A DNA stretch of 35,160 bases from Brevibacillus formosus (GTDB taxonomy: Bacteria; Bacillota; Bacilli; Brevibacillales; Brevibacillaceae), in the NCBI RefSeq assembly GCF_003013405.1, contig NZ_PXZL01000040.1, positions 1 to 35,160 on the forward strand, written 5' to 3'. A program made the translations under genes and the position numbers. This document shows, one piece after another, positions 16,017 to 21,938 of the stretch. The stretch's first letter is position 1; each line of letters begins with the position of its first letter. A model generated the notes under the pieces. It made no database searches and was not told the origin of the DNA. It saw only the letters and a list, made by a program, of their open reading frames with translations.

Positions 16017-16573
16017 CTACCCCCCAGCCCTTTCCTCGTCCTCTGCTTCAATCATCTGACAAGCAAAAATAAACAGCTTCTGCTTGTACAAATCGACTTC
16101 GTACTCGAGTAGATCCGACGGGCGGCCTCTGCCTTTTAGAAAAGCACGGCAAAGATGCCAGGCCTCGCCGTCAGATCGGATTAGTTTTTTGCTTCTTCAA
16201 TGGCTTCTTCTTCCGTCTGGGTTGCATTCACTTCACGGACCGCATTGAGCAGCTTGGTGTAGCCTTCTGGATTGTCGCGGAAAATTTTCTCGACGAGCTC
16301 GTACTTGGTGCCTACCTTGTACGCTTTCTTCAGCTCTTCCTGATTCCAAGGGAAATCGTGCTCGGTGGCTTTCACCAATCGCGCATCGTTGTACAGGAAC
16401 CAGTCGGTTTTCTCGCCTTTGTCAGCCATGCGTTCGCAATCGCGCAGCTCGGACAAATTCAGTTGGCGAACCTTCCACTCGTCACCGTCGATGGTTACGG
16501 TGATTTCTTTTCGCGGAGCTTGTTCATTGGCTTTGGCCAAAAATTTCTCGAGTTTGTTTTTGTTCATTTTCAA
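16017..16573 (-). CDS. Tail chaperone frameshift product (gpG-GT type), via -1 slip
   Basis: The chaperone frame ends at 16181, but a classic slippery heptamer AAAAAAC lies at 16184-16190, aligned A AAA AAC directly before the TAA stop. After a -1 slip, reading continues open for 55 codons (LIRSDGEAWHLCRAFLKGRG, later LYKQKLFIFACQMIEAEDEE) to a TAG at 16017-16019, giving about 185 residues. This fills exactly the gap before the tape-measure gene and has tail-chaperone character. The -1 frameshift in tail-assembly chaperones is a conserved phage feature (established). Downstream RNA structure was not worked out. The minor product would bind the tape measure and help tube assembly. Confidence 0.82.
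16181..16573 (-). CDS. xkdN: Tail assembly chaperone (XkdN-like)
   Basis: A 130-residue protein, the 0-frame product. It has ITVTIDGDEWKVRQLNLSEL, LRDCERMADKGEKTDW and KAYKVGTKYELVEKIF, the helical pattern of the XkdN tail chaperone family, ending in an acidic helix (TQTEEEAIEEAKN) at the slippery site. The start is either TTG at 16573 (AGGAG with a 5-base gap) or ATG two codons on (11-base gap); other genes in this module also use TTG or GTG. It lies between tube and tape measure. Confidence 0.82.
   Translation of the reverse strand: MKMNKNKLEKFLAKANEQAPRKEITVTIDGDEWKVRQLNLSELRDCERMADKGEKTDWFLYNDARLVKATEHDFPWNQEELKKAYKVGTKYELVEKIFRDNPEGYTKLLNAVREVNATQTEEEAIEEAKN
16184..16190 (-). promoter_or_regulatory. 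Programmed -1 frameshift heptamer A AAA AAC
   Basis: Directly before the 0-frame TAA stop. It switches translation from the XkdN-like product into an open -1 frame of 55 codons. Confidence 0.82.
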
Positions 16574-16581
16574 GCACTCTC

Positions 16582-17034
16582 CTATTCCGTGTAGGTTGGC
16601 AATTCATCGAGGTAATCCGGCTTTTCGATGGACATCCCTTTCAGGTCATATGTCGCGTGGTCGTTGCCGTCTGCTTTGGCTTCCCACAGCGTAATTTCGT
16701 CTGGGTTCAGCACGATATTGGAAATGCGGACGCGTTCGGAGTTGCCCGCTTCCTTGTCCAGCGTCTCGCCGATCAGGAATGGAAGGACTGGGGTCTTGCC
16801 TTGCGTCAATTGATCGACGCAGTAGTATTTCAGCGCAGCGTTGGTTGCGGTAATTTTCAATGTCACTTCTACATGCCAGTCATTGACTGTTTGGATTTTT
16901 CCTTTTTGCAGGCGATTCGTGTCGCCGTACTCTACCTTGAGCACCATTTTGCCTTCCAAGGTACCGAAGATCGGGTCTCCGTTTTCATCGTAAATTTGGC
17001 AGTTTTTCAGTTTAATATCGCGTGCAATAGCCAA
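16582..17034 (-). CDS. xkdM: Tail tube protein (XkdM-like)
   Basis: A 150-residue protein that forms the inner tube through which the killing particle acts. It starts with TTG (17034), six bases after GGAGGTG at the end of the sheath gene. Sequence markers are FGTLEGKMVLKVEYGDTNRL, VNDWHVEVTLKITATNAAL and the C-terminal IVLNPDEITLWEAKADGNDH, matching the XkdM/gp19-like beta-barrel family. Length agrees with PBSX XkdM. It immediately follows the sheath, the universal order in contractile tails. Confidence 0.93.
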   Translation of the reverse strand: MAIARDIKLKNCQIYDENGDPIFGTLEGKMVLKVEYGDTNRLQKGKIQTVNDWHVEVTLKITATNAALKYYCVDQLTQGKTPVLPFLIGETLDKEAGNSERVRISNIVLNPDEITLWEAKADGNDHATYDLKGMSIEKPDYLDELPTYTE

Positions 17035-18372
17035 TTACAGCACCTCCCAGTCAATGTCAAAGTATTCGATGGCATCAAGCGGCTTCGCAGACAAGAGGAA
17101 GCCACGGCGATCCCCGATGCCGTCCTTTTTATCCGTAAATGTCCAGCCCGTATCAATCGCGCCCTGCTGCTCGCGAACGGTCATATACGCGTTGACGGCA
17201 GAGACAAACACCGCGCCGCCCAAATCGTTGTTGCCGAGCTTGCCTTTGTATTTCTTGCCGACTTGGCTGATGTCGTTGACGATCTGGTCCAGCGTCATGC
17301 TCACACGGATTTTTCCGTAGTCCTCGCGCTCATGCGTACCCAGAACAGCCAGCGTATTGACGGCGCTCTCGATGATGTACACATCTCCGTCGCGGGTTGC
17401 GATCAGCGTACCGGAGCCGAGCGCACTCAAAATATCAGTGTGGCCCCAATCCTTGAGGGCTTTTTTCAATGGAACGACGACGGCCGTCAGCGATTCATGC
17501 GCAGGTGTCGCGGCAATCATACCCGCTACCCAAGCGGCCCACTCCAGGCTGCCGTAAACTTTTCCGTTGTTGTGCTGACCAGCGATAGCACTGTTCACGA
17601 CAAAACGGGCATTTTGCGCCACTGAGCGCTCGATGTGCTTCGCCATGTTCTCGTCGTCCGCCGCTTTGCCGCCGATTACCAGCGTGCTAAGCTTCTTGTT
17701 TTGTGTGCGACGATCGCTCATGAATTGCTTCGCTGCCGCTTGTACAGCCGCATCGTCAAAAGGCAGATACATCGTGTCAAAATCAGCACCGGACACAGCC
17801 ATGAACAGCTTAGTCGAGTCAGCTGGGGTAAGCGCTACTGTGCCACTTTTTGCTCCTGTCAGCGCTGTTTCTGGCACGATTGTAACGGCAGTCTCACCCA
17901 GCTTTTTCACACGCACATAGCTGGATTGGCTCGTTTTCGCTGTCAGCTCATTCGCATCCGCAAACGAAAACTTCTCGATTTGCAGCGGGCCTGTTACCTG
18001 GAGTTCCTTCTTGCCTGGCTCGGACGTCGAGGCTGTGATCGCAACCTTCAGCTCGTTACCTACCAAACCTGGATACAGAGCCTCGACTCTGATTGCATCG
18101 GCTTGCTCGTACGCAGCTTTTGTCGCTGTGCCATTCGTCATGCGATACGCGAGAATCGTCGCGCCGCCTTCTGATGCCAGCTCCACGGTATCTACCTTGC
18201 CAAACGTGTGGGCCATTCGCTCCTCAAAGCTCCCCAGCTTGACGAGCTCATCTGGCGCGCCCCACTCTGCTTGATACGGCACCAGTACGACACCGTTTTT
18301 CGGCACTACACGTTCTTTTGCTTTTGCGATCAGTTCGACCGTTACACCCGGACGTTCACGTTGAATGGTCAT
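17035..18372 (-). CDS. xkdK: Contractile tail sheath protein (XkdK-like)
   Basis: A 445-residue sheath subunit. The N-terminus MTIQRERPGVTVELIAKAK and VPKNGVVLVPYQAEWGAPDE are typical of the Firmicute sheath. A variable middle part (KELQVTGPLQIEKFSFADAN) is followed by the conserved C-terminal domain: AATPAHESLTAVVVPLKKAL, SGTLIATRDGDVYIIESAVN and VSMTLDQIVNDI. It would wrap the tube and contract on target binding, so the module is contractile (R-type), not flexible (F-type). Start ATG is preceded by GGGGTG. Confidence 0.94.
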   Translation of the reverse strand: MTIQRERPGVTVELIAKAKERVVPKNGVVLVPYQAEWGAPDELVKLGSFEERMAHTFGKVDTVELASEGGATILAYRMTNGTATKAAYEQADAIRVEALYPGLVGNELKVAITASTSEPGKKELQVTGPLQIEKFSFADANELTAKTSQSSYVRVKKLGETAVTIVPETALTGAKSGTVALTPADSTKLFMAVSGADFDTMYLPFDDAAVQAAAKQFMSDRRTQNKKLSTLVIGGKAADDENMAKHIERSVAQNARFVVNSAIAGQHNNGKVYGSLEWAAWVAGMIAATPAHESLTAVVVPLKKALKDWGHTDILSALGSGTLIATRDGDVYIIESAVNTLAVLGTHEREDYGKIRVSMTLDQIVNDISQVGKKYKGKLGNNDLGGAVFVSAVNAYMTVREQQGAIDTGWTFTDKKDGIGDRRGFLLSAKPLDAIEYFDIDWEVL

Positions 18373-18374
18373 GC

Positions 18375-18566
18375 TTACACCCCGCCTTTGTATTTGGTCA
18401 GTCGGCTCTTCACTTGTCCTTCTGCCAGTTGTTGATCATCTGCTTCAGAAAAAAGAGCACCTGCTACCTCGAACCCTTCGGCTCCAAGGTAAGCGGTGCT
18501 CTTGATCCACTCTTGTTTGGTTTGCACAAGCTCTGGGGCCTGTGCTTGTTGTTCTTTTCGTGCCAC
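18375..18566 (-). CDS. Small tail-module protein, unknown function
   Basis: A 63-residue protein with a GTG start at 18566; its ribosome site GAGGGGGA lies in the end of the preceding gene. The sequence (TKQEWIKSTAYLGAEGFEVA, then GALFSEADDQQLAEGQVKSR) is soluble and Glu/Gln-rich. Comparable small proteins of about this size sit before the sheath in many Firmicute tail clusters, but I do not recognise a named family. It may take part in tail completion; that is inference from position. Confidence 0.6.
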   Translation of the reverse strand: MARKEQQAQAPELVQTKQEWIKSTAYLGAEGFEVAGALFSEADDQQLAEGQVKSRLTKYKGGV

Positions 18567-18571
18567 TATGA

Positions 18572-19015
18572 TCAGTCCCCCTCTACATCAAATTCGTTGA
18601 TTTTTTCTGTGACTGCTCTCTGCACCGCCACGTTGTAGGTGAACTGGAACGCGATTTCCGTCCGGTCCTTTTTATCCCGCCAAATACGCAAGGTGGAGCT
18701 GTCGATCTCGATAAACAATCCAGACGTCTCGCCTTGATAGCTGAACTGCCTTTGGCGAAGAAGCTCACGCAGCGGCTCTGCTGAAAGTGGCTGATAGACA
18801 CCTGCTACCTTTGGATAGTGGAGGACGATGGCTGCTTCTGAGACCACCTGATAGGAAGTGAGGCTTCTTCCTTCTTCACGAACCCCTTGCGTCAAAAGAA
18901 ACGCGATAGGCGGCTGGAATCGCTGCGCCATCCAGTCGTCCACGTTCACAACAGTAGATAGCTCTGGATACGCTTCCTTCACCAGTTCACTGAGAACAGC
19001 TAGCTCACGATCCAT
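18572..19015 (-). CDS. Tail terminator/completion-like protein
   Basis: A 147-residue protein if it starts at the ATG at 19015, eight bases after GGAGGTGG; a longer in-frame reading to 19063 lacks such a site. It is the first gene of the tail operon, in the place where PBSX has its tail-completion genes. The beta-rich C-terminal half (GLFIEIDSSTLRIWRDKKDR, then IAFQFTYNVAVQRAV) and the helical N-terminus (ELAVLSELVKEAYPEL) suit a tail terminator that caps the tube, but I cannot name the family from sequence alone. No capsid, portal or terminase gene precedes it. Confidence 0.6.
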   Translation of the reverse strand: MDRELAVLSELVKEAYPELSTVVNVDDWMAQRFQPPIAFLLTQGVREEGRSLTSYQVVSEAAIVLHYPKVAGVYQPLSAEPLRELLRQRQFSYQGETSGLFIEIDSSTLRIWRDKKDRTEIAFQFTYNVAVQRAVTEKINEFDVEGD

Positions 19016-19227
19016 CCAGCTTCCACCTCCCATACTTGCGGTATTCTCTTCTGTCTTCGTCACATGTCTCTTCCCCCCGCTATTTCACTTCATTTGGCAA
19101 GGTATCCACGGCAAATACCCGCCGAGCAGAGAGCGAGTAGCCTTTGGCTTTGAACTCGCAACATCGTGTGGCGCCAATCGCCGTTTTCCCCGCTCGCCGG
19201 ACATTTGAGTCTTCGGCGTACATAAAA

Positions 19228-19255
19228 AGCCACCCGACAGCTTCATCGGATGGCT
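19228..19255 (-). terminator. Terminator-like hairpin in the tail-operon leader
   Basis: A 10-pair stem (19228-19237 with 19246-19255, one G-U wobble in the minus-strand RNA), an 8-base loop and TTTTTATG after it. It lies downstream of the candidate late promoter and upstream of the tail genes, so it may be an attenuator. Confidence 0.65.
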
Positions 19256-19329
19256 CGTATCTCTCTTACTTGTTTCGCTTGACTCAAGTATAACCGATTC
19301 GGAGGAAAAACCGGGAAAATGACCCGATG

Positions 19330-19359
19330 TGTCAGGAAGTGTCAACCTTTGTCAACCTC
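19330..19359. repeat. Three 10-bp direct repeats, operator-like
   Basis: TGTCAGGAAG, TGTCAACCTT and TGTCAACCTC follow each other without gaps (on the minus strand, TTGACA-like cores every 10 bases). One helical turn per repeat places all three on the same DNA face. They lie about 50-80 bases upstream of the RNA start that would follow the TATACT at 19287-19292, a usual place for activator binding. Confidence 0.6.
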
Positions 19360-19381
19360 AAGCATGCTTGTGAAAATGAAA

Positions 19382-19408
19382 AGAAGCTGTCATCATCAGA
19401 CAGCTTCT
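19382..19408 (-). terminator. Terminator after the ArpU-like gene
   Basis: A 10-pair stem (AGAAGCTGTC at 19382-19391 with GACAGCTTCT at 19399-19408) followed on the minus strand by TTTCATTTTC. It ends the regulatory transcript before the tail-operon control region. Confidence 0.75.
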
Positions 19409-19436
19409 CATCTAGTAAGCCGGGTTCTGTTTTTCA

Positions 19437-20090
19437 TCATCCAGTCTGCTGAGCCTGATCGCCATACATCGCCCATGCCATCTTCATCACGGCGCTGCGC
19501 TTGATTTCATAATACCGCTGTCTGGACACACCGATTTCTTTGGCAATCAGATTGTTCTTGTCGCCATCAAGCAAAGCTTCGACCACCAAGCGTTCCTGCT
19601 CACCCGGAATCGTCTCAACCGCTTTATTGATCCGCTCGATTTTATCTTGCAAATTTTGCAGTCTCTTCCATTTTCGCTCCCGGCGTGCAACCTCCGCATG
19701 CGTCCGATCACCCGTGGTTCCCTTTCCTTTTGGCATACCCGAATCCAATCCGTACTGTGCGACCATTCCTTCCCCCGCCTCACGCAAAAAACGCTGGATG
19801 CGCACAATTTCGATCTGCATGTAATTGTAGTCGCGGATTTCTTCCTCGGCCTTTTGTAGAAAATCTACGCTTGGTGCTTGTTCACTGGGCCGGGCAAAGC
19901 CTTCTTTTCTAGCGGATACTGTCTTTTGCTGCCCCTTTGCCTTTTGATCCCCCATGTACTTGTCCCACTCCGGGCAAGAATCGATTTTTCCCACGTGCTT
20001 ATCATGAACCTGGCAATGTGATTTCTTTCCCCAGCACGTTGCCGGACACACCTCGCATACTGCTTCCATGAAAACATCTTTGCTGATCAA
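19437..20090 (-). CDS. ArpU/RinA-like late transcription activator with zinc-finger-like N-terminus
   Basis: A 217-residue protein starting at TTG (20090), eight bases after AGGGGGA. The N-terminus holds cysteines at 12, 15, 19, 26 and 39 and histidines (CEVCPATCWGKKSHCQVH), a plausible metal-binding finger. The middle is a charged coiled-coil region. Residues ~165-210 (ERLVVEALLDGDKNNLIAKE, then IGVSRQRYYEIKRSAVMKMA) form a sigma-region-4-like helix-turn-helix typical of ArpU/RinA-type phage activators that switch on late genes. It lies immediately before the tail operon and its 10-bp repeats, so it probably binds there; that is inference. No DNA-invertase or integrase is nearby. Confidence 0.72.
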   Translation of the reverse strand: MISKDVFMEAVCEVCPATCWGKKSHCQVHDKHVGKIDSCPEWDKYMGDQKAKGQQKTVSARKEGFARPSEQAPSVDFLQKAEEEIRDYNYMQIEIVRIQRFLREAGEGMVAQYGLDSGMPKGKGTTGDRTHAEVARRERKWKRLQNLQDKIERINKAVETIPGEQERLVVEALLDGDKNNLIAKEIGVSRQRYYEIKRSAVMKMAWAMYGDQAQQTG

Positions 20091-20135
20091 GGCACTATTC
20101 CCCCTCGGTCATATATATGAAGTCCGTATGATTGC

Positions 20136-20249
20136 TTATCGGTTTTCGTTGACTCTTGCGTCTTTTCTTAATCTTTGAGACAAACCAATCTGTCCGATAA
20201 TGACTCCGACCAATAAAACAGCTGCTCCGATTAATGCTGCTTCTATCAT
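20136..20249 (-). CDS. 37-residue single-span membrane protein
   Basis: Too short for usual gene finders. ATG at 20249 has AAGGAGA about ten bases upstream. The peptide MIEAALIGAAVLLVGVIIGQ is a single membrane helix, followed by a basic tail (SQRLRKDARVNENR) and TAA at 20136. A larger overlapping reading (20095-20340) in another frame has no ribosome site and an unlikely composition. It sits between the sigma-factor gene set and the ArpU-like gene. Small-protein toxin, anchor or regulator roles are all possible; function unknown. Confidence 0.6.
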   Translation of the reverse strand: MIEAALIGAAVLLVGVIIGQIGLSQRLRKDARVNENR

Positions 20250-20295
20250 TTCGTACGTATCTCCTTTGCATCATCATTTTCTTGTATAATGAAAG

Positions 20296-20334
20296 GGGGC
20301 AAAGAGGATACTCACCAGTTGTATTCTTTGCCCC
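20296..20334 (-). terminator. Terminator-like hairpin after the 65-residue gene
   Basis: A 10-pair arm (GGGGCAAAGA at 20296-20305 with TCTTTGCCCC at 20325-20334), a two-base bulge and four more pairs (ATAC/GTAT), with CCCTTTCATT after it on the minus strand. The T-tract is short, so partial termination is likely. It lies between the sigma operon and the 37-residue gene. Confidence 0.5.
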
Positions 20335-20340
20335 AAGCAT

Positions 20341-20538
20341 TCAATGGGGATTCCGATCGTCAGTCGGAGTCTCCTTTTTTTGTTCCAGCTGCTCTTTCTT
20401 TTTCTCTTTGTTTGCTTTTAATTGCAGGTTGAACAGATTATTAATCCGAATCTGCAAATCTACCTGCTTAAACGTGACGATTAAAGCAAGGAAGCACACG
20501 ACAACCGCAAGAACCTGAACGTAATCAATCGTCATCAT
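20341..20538 (-). CDS. Small membrane protein, YvrJ-like position
   Basis: A 65-residue protein with one N-terminal membrane helix (VQVLAVVVCFLALIVTF, ~7-23), a short amphipathic part and a very charged tail (KANKEKKKEQLEQKKE). The ATG overlaps the stop of the preceding RsoA-like gene (ATGA), so they are coupled. The order sigma factor, RsoA-like co-sigma, tiny single-span protein is the same as sigO-rsoA-yvrJ of B. subtilis (established operon). Sequence identity to YvrJ is not obvious by eye; the likeness is in topology and position. Confidence 0.65.
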   Translation of the reverse strand: MMTIDYVQVLAVVVCFLALIVTFKQVDLQIRINNLFNLQLKANKEKKKEQLEQKKETPTDDRNPH

Positions 20539-20762
20539 AGCATCACTTCTCCACTGCGGATGGCTTCGAGCATCGCGGTTTTCATTTCTTGCATGCTCTC
20601 TTCGCGAGGTAGTTTGATAAAGGAAGCAAGGTACTCCATGTCAGGAAGCAGAAAGTCGAGGATCGTCAGTACGGCCCGATTATCCCCTGACTGTGCTTTT
20701 TCGAGGGTCAGGCTGAACGAGTCAGCTTCTCGGCTAACTGGCGCAAATATTTGTTTTTGCAT
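20535..20762 (-). CDS. RsoA-like co-sigma factor (HTH_16-type)
   Basis: A 75-residue protein. The core SLTLEKAQSGDNRAVLTILD and LLPDMEYLASFIKLPREES fit the small region-2-type helical domain of RsoA/HTH_16 proteins, which pairs with a separate sigma subunit carrying region 4. The start is supported by AAGGAG seven bases before the ATG at 20762. Because the upstream sigma gene ends at 20708, the two frames overlap by 55 bases, unusually long. In B. subtilis SigO and RsoA together make a two-part sigma factor (established); here the pair would drive tailocin transcription (inference). Confidence 0.68.
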   Translation of the reverse strand: MQKQIFAPVSREADSFSLTLEKAQSGDNRAVLTILDFLLPDMEYLASFIKLPREESMQEMKTAMLEAIRSGEVML

Positions 20763-21046
20763 TTACTCACTCCTTGTCTGGTCATATTCAGTTTTTGGGC
20801 TACCTGTTCTTCTGTCATTCCTTGAATAACGACATGCTTGATAATGATCCGAGCTTTTTCTGGGAGTTGCATTAACACCTCCTGAACATACAGGTCCGAC
20901 AGATTGTCCTCGATCGCTTCCATTCCCCGCATCCCCTCTTTGATCACCGTCTCCCTGTACAAACGCTTCTTGGCGGCGTACTGCAATCGCCAAGCAATCC
21001 TCTTGAGCACTTTTCTGCAATGCTCTTTCAACTGCTCATCTTTCAC
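20708..21046 (-). CDS. SigO-like sigma subunit (region 4), tailocin regulator
   Basis: A 112-residue protein. The GTG at 21046 is preferred because AAGGTG lies six bases upstream; a GTG three codons earlier abuts that site. The N-terminal helices (KEHCRKVLKRIAWRLQYAAK) resemble the start of SigO-type factors. Residues ~55-108 (LPEKARIIIKHVVIQGMTEE, then VAQKLNMTRQGVSKCKNKYL) are a sigma-70 region 4 helix-turn-helix. No region 2 is present, so it needs a partner, plausibly the overlapping RsoA-like gene. PBSX uses a sigma-like protein, Xpf, for the same job. It is the first gene behind a LexA-boxed promoter. Confidence 0.75.
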   Translation of the reverse strand: MKDEQLKEHCRKVLKRIAWRLQYAAKKRLYRETVIKEGMRGMEAIEDNLSDLYVQEVLMQLPEKARIIIKHVVIQGMTEEQVAQKLNMTRQGVSKCKNKYLRQLAEKLTRSA

Positions 21047-21079
21047 TTGCTTCACCTTCTGTCTTTTTCATCCGGAATA

Positions 21080-21093
21080 GGAACACTCGTTCT
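21080..21093 (-). promoter_or_regulatory. LexA/DinR SOS box of the tailocin regulator operon
   Basis: The minus strand reads AGAACGAGTGTTCC, matching the Bacillus consensus CGAACRNRYGTTYC at 13 of 14 positions and containing a perfect GAAC-N4-GTTC core. It lies at about +6 to +19 from the predicted RNA start of the sigma operon, a normal repressing position. Confidence 0.85.
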
Positions 21094-21105
21094 CTTTGTG
21101 GTACA

Positions 21106-21134
21106 AGTATCTCATACTACACTGATAAGTTCAA
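21106..21134 (-). promoter_or_regulatory. SigA-type promoter of the sigma operon
   Basis: TTGAAC (21129-21134), a 17-base spacer and GATACT (21106-21111), each hexamer 4/6 to consensus. RNA would start near 21099, right next to the LexA box. Confidence 0.7.
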
Positions 21135-21204
21135 GCTCTTTCTACCAGATTTTTGGAGATGATTTTTACCGATTGAACCTCTACACAAACTACAAAAAGA
21201 CATC

Positions 21205-21235
21205 AAAAAAGCACGATCCCAAATGGAAATCGTGC
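21205..21235 (-). terminator. Intrinsic terminator
   Basis: Perfect 7-pair stem GCACGAT/ATCGTGC (21211-21217 with 21229-21235), followed on the minus strand by six T. It insulates the sigma-operon promoter from transcription coming from dinB. Confidence 0.75.
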
Positions 21236-21367
21236 CTCTATAGAAGTACTGAATCATCCTTTCATAACTGCTGTCCCTACTCTACAAAAGTACATAATTC
21301 TCATACTTTTTTAAGTTTTATCTGTCCATCACGCAAGAAATACCTTACATGAAGAAAAACCTATAAA

Positions 21368-21416
21368 AAAAGCAAGCCCCCTCTCGCATTCCCAGCAGAA
21401 GAGCTAGCTTGCTTTT
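21368..21416 (-). terminator. Terminator of tag-dinB
   Basis: A 10-pair outer stem (21368-21377 with 21407-21416) with inner partial pairing, and a T-rich run after it on the minus strand, 18 bases past the dinB stop. Confidence 0.78.
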
Positions 21417-21433
21417 CTATCCTTCGCACTCTT

Positions 21434-21910
21434 TTAATCCCAAATATTCGGACGTTCAACACCCATCGTTCTCATATAATCCAGCAGCTGGCCGGTATGT
21501 ACCGACTCATGATAGGCGATTCGCAGCAGCATGTCTCCAAGAGTACGGACATATCCTACATCGGATCGATCGATGCGGACACTCTCCAAATCGCTCTTGG
21601 ACAGCCCTCTGACGAAGCGGAGAAACTCTTCTCGATACGGCTTCGCAAAGGCCAAATCTTCTTCTACGCTCGAAAACTCTTTGGTTTCATACGGATTGGG
21701 GATGTCAGACAAGGCAGCGCTTCCCCGCTGGATCAAAATCTGGTGATACAAAAACTCACCCTCAATGACATGGCGAATCATTTCTCCGCACGTGAACGCT
21801 CTATCGTCAGGCTTCCAGTTTAGCATTTCTGTAGGGATTGCCTTCCACACCTTGATGCTTCTACGTCTTACTTCCTCAAAGTTTAAGATTAAGAGATCAT
21901 TTTCGTTCAT
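21434..21910 (-). CDS. DinB-family metal-dependent protein
   Basis: A 158-residue four-helix-bundle protein of the DinB/YfiT family. The start at 21910 follows GGGAGGGG eight bases upstream; a longer reading to 21961 has no such site. Conserved histidines for metal binding are in MIRHVIEGEFLYHQIL and HESVHTGQLLDYMR, with the pattern of DinB_2 hydrolases and thiol transferases. It follows tag in the same direction with a short gap, so the two form an operon. DinB of B. subtilis is LexA-controlled (established); a likely SOS box before tag fits that. The biochemical reaction is not known for most of the family. Confidence 0.82.
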   Translation of the reverse strand: MNENDLLILNFEEVRRRSIKVWKAIPTEMLNWKPDDRAFTCGEMIRHVIEGEFLYHQILIQRGSAALSDIPNPYETKEFSSVEEDLAFAKPYREEFLRFVRGLSKSDLESVRIDRSDVGYVRTLGDMLLRIAYHESVHTGQLLDYMRTMGVERPNIWD

Positions 21911-21938
21911 GGCATTTTCCCCTCCCGGTAAGCTCGTC

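Larger units (their letters stand above)
19016..19436 (-). promoter_or_regulatory. Tail-operon control region (promoter candidate, leader, hairpins)
   Basis: About 420 bases without a credible gene. Reading in the minus direction there is a terminator (19408-19382), three 10-bp direct repeats (19359-19330), a TATACT -10 candidate (19292-19287) with no recognisable -35, a terminator-like hairpin (19255-19228) and a second hairpin (19159-19133, GCGAGT/ACTCGC outer stem plus AGCC/GGCT inner stem), then the first tail gene. This suggests an activator-dependent late promoter with a leader of roughly 265 bases that may be attenuated. Promoter identity is inference. Confidence 0.5.
21047..21433. other. 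Regulatory gap between the sigma operon and dinB
   Basis: About 390 bases without a believable gene. It holds the LexA box and promoter of the sigma operon, then two minus-strand terminators (21205-21235 and 21368-21416). Between those terminators (21236-21367) an AT-rich stretch includes an AAAAGTA/TACTTTT hairpin and a poor promoter-like TTGCGT-N17-TAAAAA; nothing there is convincing as a gene. Confidence 0.55.

Noticed and set aside
16657..17625. Long plus-strand ORF opposite the sheath and tube genes
   Set aside because: Antisense shadow of well-identified structural genes; no ribosome site or recognisable domain.
19085..19345. 86-residue minus-strand ORF in the tail-operon control region
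   Set aside because: A terminator hairpin, the -10 candidate and other hairpins lie inside it, it has no ribosome site, and the translation looks random.
20095..20340. 81-residue minus-strand ORF
   Set aside because: No ribosome site and basic, random-looking composition; the 37-residue membrane peptide in another frame has a good start and a clean membrane helix.
21020..21352. 110-residue plus-strand ORF over the sigma promoter
   Set aside because: It covers a LexA box, promoter and terminator and has no family likeness.
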